Assembly (NCBI GenBank): GCA_938023075.1
Contig: CALHDG010000216.1
Location: 1 to 47,665, forward strand
Reading direction: 5' to 3'
Source: an uncultured Chitinophagales bacterium
GTDB taxonomy: Bacteria > Bacteroidota > Bacteroidia > Chitinophagales > JAHDHT01
Length of the DNA stretch: 47,665 bases
The notes under the pieces were generated by a model, which saw nothing but the letters and a program-made list of their open reading frames with translations, did not search any database and was not told the origin of the DNA. Shown in pieces: positions 45,011 to 47,665 of this stretch; within the stretch, counting starts at the first letter, position 1; every line of letters starts with the position of its first letter. The position numbers were made by a program, and so were the translations under genes.

Positions 45011-45571
45011 TTATCCCTTCTTCCACTTAATATTACAACCAATGCTCGGCACCTGCTTGTCCTCTACTTTTTCACCTGCCAATAAGGCATCAATAGCTTT
45101 ACGAATATCTTTACCAGTTACCGCTTTGCCATTGCCCGGTCTCGAATCGTCAAACTGCCCGCGATAAGCTAATTTCAATGCTTCATCAAACACATAAAAA
45201 TCTGGAGTGCAAGCGGCATCATATAATTTGGCTACTTCCTGGTTTTCATCATATAAATAAGCAAAGTCAAAACCAAATTCCTCAGCTTGAGCTTTCAATT
45301 GATCAGGATGGTCATCAGGATAATTGACTACATCATTAGAAGAAATAGCCACAAAACCAACACCTTTGGCTTGATATGTATTCGCTAAATCGGCAATACC
45401 TTCATTTAAATGTTTAACATAAGGGCAATGATTGCAAATAAACATAACAACCGTTGCTTTTGCTCCTTTCACCTCTTGTAAAGAATTTGTTTGGTTAGAT
45501 ACCGAGTTTAATAAATTGAATGAAGGAGCTTCTGTACCTAAAGGCAACATATTTGATGGAGTTAACGCCAT
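45011..45571 (-). CDS. Thioredoxin family protein (AhpC/TSA-type)
   Basis: The protein has 186 residues without a signal peptide. MALTPSNMLPLGTEAPSFNL opens a peroxiredoxin-like fold, MFICNHCPYVKHLNEG supplies a CxxC (C-N-H-C), and VAISSNDVVNYPDDHPDQLK and TPDFYVFDE complete it. It is typical of the cytoplasmic thioredoxin-like proteins widely found in Bacteroidota. Upstream on the minus strand lies a strong hairpin terminator (45637-45656). Confidence 0.9.
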   Translation of the reverse strand: MALTPSNMLPLGTEAPSFNLLNSVSNQTNSLQEVKGAKATVVMFICNHCPYVKHLNEGIADLANTYQAKGVGFVAISSNDVVNYPDDHPDQLKAQAEEFGFDFAYLYDENQEVAKLYDAACTPDFYVFDEALKLAYRGQFDDSRPGNGKAVTGKDIRKAIDALLAGEKVEDKQVPSIGCNIKWKKG

Positions 45572-45636
45572 ATTTTTAAACCTAATTAATTAAGAAAGGG
45601 CTAACTTAATGAAAGAAACGGCTAAAAACAAAAAAA

Positions 45637-45656
45637 CCAGCCCCGGGAGGGGCTGG
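45637..45656 (-). terminator. Strong terminator or attenuator hairpin
   Basis: On the minus strand CCAGCCCC-tccc-GGGGCTGG is followed by seven T, then G, then five T. It sits 65 bases upstream of the thioredoxin-like start and 123 bases past the esterase stop. A smaller GGGTTA/TAACCC hairpin precedes it. Confidence 0.8.
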
Positions 45657-45727
45657 ACTGGGTTATATTCTTAACCCAAAACCTACTCACTATGAAAAAA
45701 CATTACTTAACAGGTCGTATTTTTTAA

Positions 45728-45764
45728 AAATTTGACCCATTTATTAATCTAAACGGTCAAATTT
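45728..45764 (-). terminator. Terminator of the carboxylesterase gene
   Basis: A 10-bp perfect stem AAATTTGACC/GGTCAAATTT with a 17-base loop ends in a T-run on the minus strand, 14 bases after the esterase stop. Confidence 0.6.
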
Positions 45765-45778
45765 ACAAAAAAGTTTCA

Positions 45779-47008
45779 TTATTCTAATAAAATCTTCAAA
45801 TTTTTTGAAAATTTTTCATTTTTAACATTCAGAACATACATTCCCGTTGGGAAAACTCCTCTTTGAATAACGAAATCAGTTTTTTTGGTGTTTTCTGTAA
45901 AAACTAATCGACCTACATTGTCAAAGATATTAATATTAACAACAGAATTCGTGCCAAAGTTCCCTATATGTAGGGTTGATTTTATCACAATTGGGTTAGG
46001 ATGTACATTTATAGTTTGATCATAACTATTATTAACAATTGGGGTGCTTAAAATATTGCAATTGAGAAAATTAAATATAAAATCTGCAGCTTTATTAATG
46101 ACTAAATTGCGTTTTTCTCCGGCTCCTGCAGCTTCCCAAGGCGTATGATTATCTCCTTCAAAAATATGTAACTCATTTGTAATGCCTAATTCGTCTAAAC
46201 GTTGATGAATTGGTTCACTTCCGCATAAGATAACTAAATCGATACTGCTCAATTCCTCAGATTCCCAAAACACCTGATTACAATTAAATGGCACTACGCC
46301 ATCAGCATCACCGTGGAAACTAATCACCGGAATATCATCATTTTCATCAATTATATCTGGTTTGTAGATGGCACCCGCCATATTAATAACACCACTTACT
46401 GTTGAAGGATATCCAAAATTGCCTGCTGCCCCTTCATATCCTCCATTCGCCATAATAATTGAATCCATATGATAAGGCAGTTCATCTGTTTCGTCAATAA
46501 ATGCCAAATTTGTCATCAACACTCCTCCTGCAGAATTACCTCCTACAAATATTTGCTCAGGATCAATTTGAAACTGATTAAGATCATCGGCATCTTGCCT
46601 AAACCATCTTATAGCTGCTTTTCCGTCACCAATGGCTTTCATCACCACCTCAATCATGTGTAAAGAATCAATTAAATTCCACGAGTTGGTTAATGTATAT
46701 TCTATGCTGGCAGCTACATAACCTCTTTTAGCAAATTCAGTACAGGTTTTTTGCATAGTAGGTGTTTGAGGCGTGCCTAAATAAAATGCACCGCCGTGAG
46801 CTAAAATCACCAATGGTTTCAAGCTATCATACTCATCATCCGCCGCACTGTAAACATCCATTTTAAAACCGGTAACATCGCTATAAGTAATTGTATCTAC
46901 TTGAATATCTTCAAAAATCGGTGCCTCATATCTGCCATTGCACAAAGGTTGAGTATAAGCCTGTGAAAAAAGTATCAGTGCGCCAATAATTGTGTAAATA
47001 TGCTTCAT
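45779..47008 (-). CDS. Secreted alpha/beta-hydrolase (carboxylesterase) with T9SS sorting domain
   Basis: The protein has 409 residues from ATG 47008 with signal peptide MKHIYTIIGALILFSQAYTQ. An upstream in-frame start at 47056 would put 16 residues before it and is rejected. The hydrolase core has VILAHGGAFYLGTPQTP (oxyanion HGG), the nucleophile Ser in VGGNSAGGVLM, Asp in SFHGDADGVVP and His in EGDNHTPWE. The C-terminal ~80 residues are a type A T9SS sorting domain (VHPNPIVIKSTLHI to SKNLKILLE). It probably removes ester groups from polysaccharides or polyesters outside the cell. Confidence 0.88.
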   Translation of the reverse strand: MKHIYTIIGALILFSQAYTQPLCNGRYEAPIFEDIQVDTITYSDVTGFKMDVYSAADDEYDSLKPLVILAHGGAFYLGTPQTPTMQKTCTEFAKRGYVAASIEYTLTNSWNLIDSLHMIEVVMKAIGDGKAAIRWFRQDADDLNQFQIDPEQIFVGGNSAGGVLMTNLAFIDETDELPYHMDSIIMANGGYEGAAGNFGYPSTVSGVINMAGAIYKPDIIDENDDIPVISFHGDADGVVPFNCNQVFWESEELSSIDLVILCGSEPIHQRLDELGITNELHIFEGDNHTPWEAAGAGEKRNLVINKAADFIFNFLNCNILSTPIVNNSYDQTINVHPNPIVIKSTLHIGNFGTNSVVNINIFDNVGRLVFTENTKKTDFVIQRGVFPTGMYVLNVKNEKFSKNLKILLE

Positions 47009-47287
47009 TGTTAACTTTTTATGCCCTAAAGATAATATTAATTTCAACATTGCCACTTCAACTACTCTTGTAATGTATTTAACATTTTAGTCGATTATTA
47101 GGAGAATGGTAAATATTTTCCTACTTTGTAATATTATTTTACTATCTGCACTACTAAACTTGTTAACCATTAAAGTATAATTATATATGAAGAAGTACAT
47201 CTTTTCTATAAAGATAGTAATTTTTACATCTTAAAATTAACTTAAACTATATAACAATTGATTATCAAACAAATTAAATTAATTATA

Positions 47288-47647
47288 ATGAAAAAACTAA
47301 TTTTTTTGCTAACAGCCTTGTTTCTGATTAGCTTAACAAATTTAAATGCACAAAACAGGGTGGTTGCCCTATCATCCTATTCTGTAGCACAAGAAACTAA
47401 TTCCGAAAAAGTGTTAGACTTCGAATTGAATCTTCAGGAATTGCAATTCATAGATCAAGAGATTATTGAATCCAATATCAATGAAAAAGAAAAATTTAAT
47501 GCAGAAGTTTCATTTAAGCACAGTAAATTATCAATTACACTTTCAAAAGATGTTAACCAAGACGAATTGAATGCATATCTTAAATACATTGGAGTTAAAT
47601 CCTCTGAAGAAGTGCTTAAATTGTTTTCAAAAGAATTAGGAAATTAA
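47288..47647 (+). CDS. Small secreted protein of unknown function
   Basis: The protein has 119 residues from ATG 47288. An upstream TTG at 47258 is in frame but would add residues before the signal peptide. The signal is MKKLIFLLTALFLISLTNLN then AQ. The mature part is acidic, with FELNLQELQFIDQEIIESN and HSKLSITLSKDVNQDELNAY. No family is recognised. The next gene starts six bases after its stop, so this is probably the first gene of an operon continuing past the window. Confidence 0.75.
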   Translation: MKKLIFLLTALFLISLTNLNAQNRVVALSSYSVAQETNSEKVLDFELNLQELQFIDQEIIESNINEKEKFNAEVSFKHSKLSITLSKDVNQDELNAYLKYIGVKSSEEVLKLFSKELGN

Positions 47648-47653
47648 AATATT

Positions 47654-47665
47654 ATGAAAAAAAAT
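47654..47665 (+). CDS. Start of next gene (partial)
   Basis: ATG at 47654 followed by AAA AAA AAT (MKKN) begins six bases after the previous stop. The Lys-rich start fits another signal peptide. The rest lies outside the window. Confidence 0.45.

Overview
The window looks like a chromosomal segment of a low-GC member of the Bacteroidota, possibly Saprospiria- or Flavobacteriia-like, though that rank is an inference. The evidence is two type A type IX secretion (T9SS) C-terminal sorting domains, promoters of the TTTG-N19-21-TAnnTTTG form, the acpP-fabF-rnc gene order, and many secreted proteins ending their signal peptide in Ala-Gln. No rRNA, tRNA or CRISPR array was recognised.

Region 1 (1-7700) is a minus-strand polysaccharide-degradation block. 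It holds a PL1-type pectate-lyase-like gene that runs off the left edge and is broken by one in-frame TGA. Next to it are two tandem paralogous GH5 endoglucanases with the same two carbohydrate-binding modules and the same C-terminal domain. The longer paralogue carries a complete reprolysin-like zinc metalloprotease in front of the cellulase.

Region 2 (7881-17761) is a plus-strand inositol-catabolism cluster: iolE, then iolC, iolB and an iolG-like dehydrogenase. About 6 kb of accessory DNA splits it between iolE and iolC. That island holds one intact REP-associated Y1 (HUH) transposase bracketed by perfect inverted hairpin pairs, three remnants of a second family of the same kind, an M91-like zinc peptidase gene broken by an in-frame TAG, a translationally coupled pair of unknown genes, and an antitoxin whose toxin has lost its middle. 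iolD, iolA and iolJ are not in the window.

Region 3 (18228-36073) is mostly housekeeping: a TlpA-like thioredoxin protein with a lysine-rich tail, a DUF368/PopT-type lipid carrier flippase, aroE, a large T9SS beta-helix protein, acpP-fabF-rnc, a PnuC-like transporter, a class I glutamine amidotransferase, yicC-gmk, a heptose-7-phosphate kinase coupled to an aspartate-type aminotransferase, and a tocopherol-cyclase-like protein. A DUF1428-like gene remnant lies between gmk and the kinase gene.

Region 4 (36436-47665) holds a thioredoxin-fold lipoprotein, two small unknown genes, a membrane-anchored LuxR-type regulator plus a displaced copy of its 3' end, an SdiA-regulated-like secreted protein, YceI, a pirin-like protein, a second thioredoxin-like protein, a T9SS carboxylesterase, and the start of a small secreted-protein operon.

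The intergenic spaces are rich in small dispersed repeats. One family has 12-bp AAGTTTATNNAA-type ends and exists as a ~245-bp short form and a ~470-bp long form, with a central hairpin whose arms covary between copies. A second ~164-bp family has imperfect inverted ends and shares a conserved reading frame among copies. Several REP-like hairpin pairs are also present. Together with the REP-associated transposases, this is the most distinctive feature of the window.
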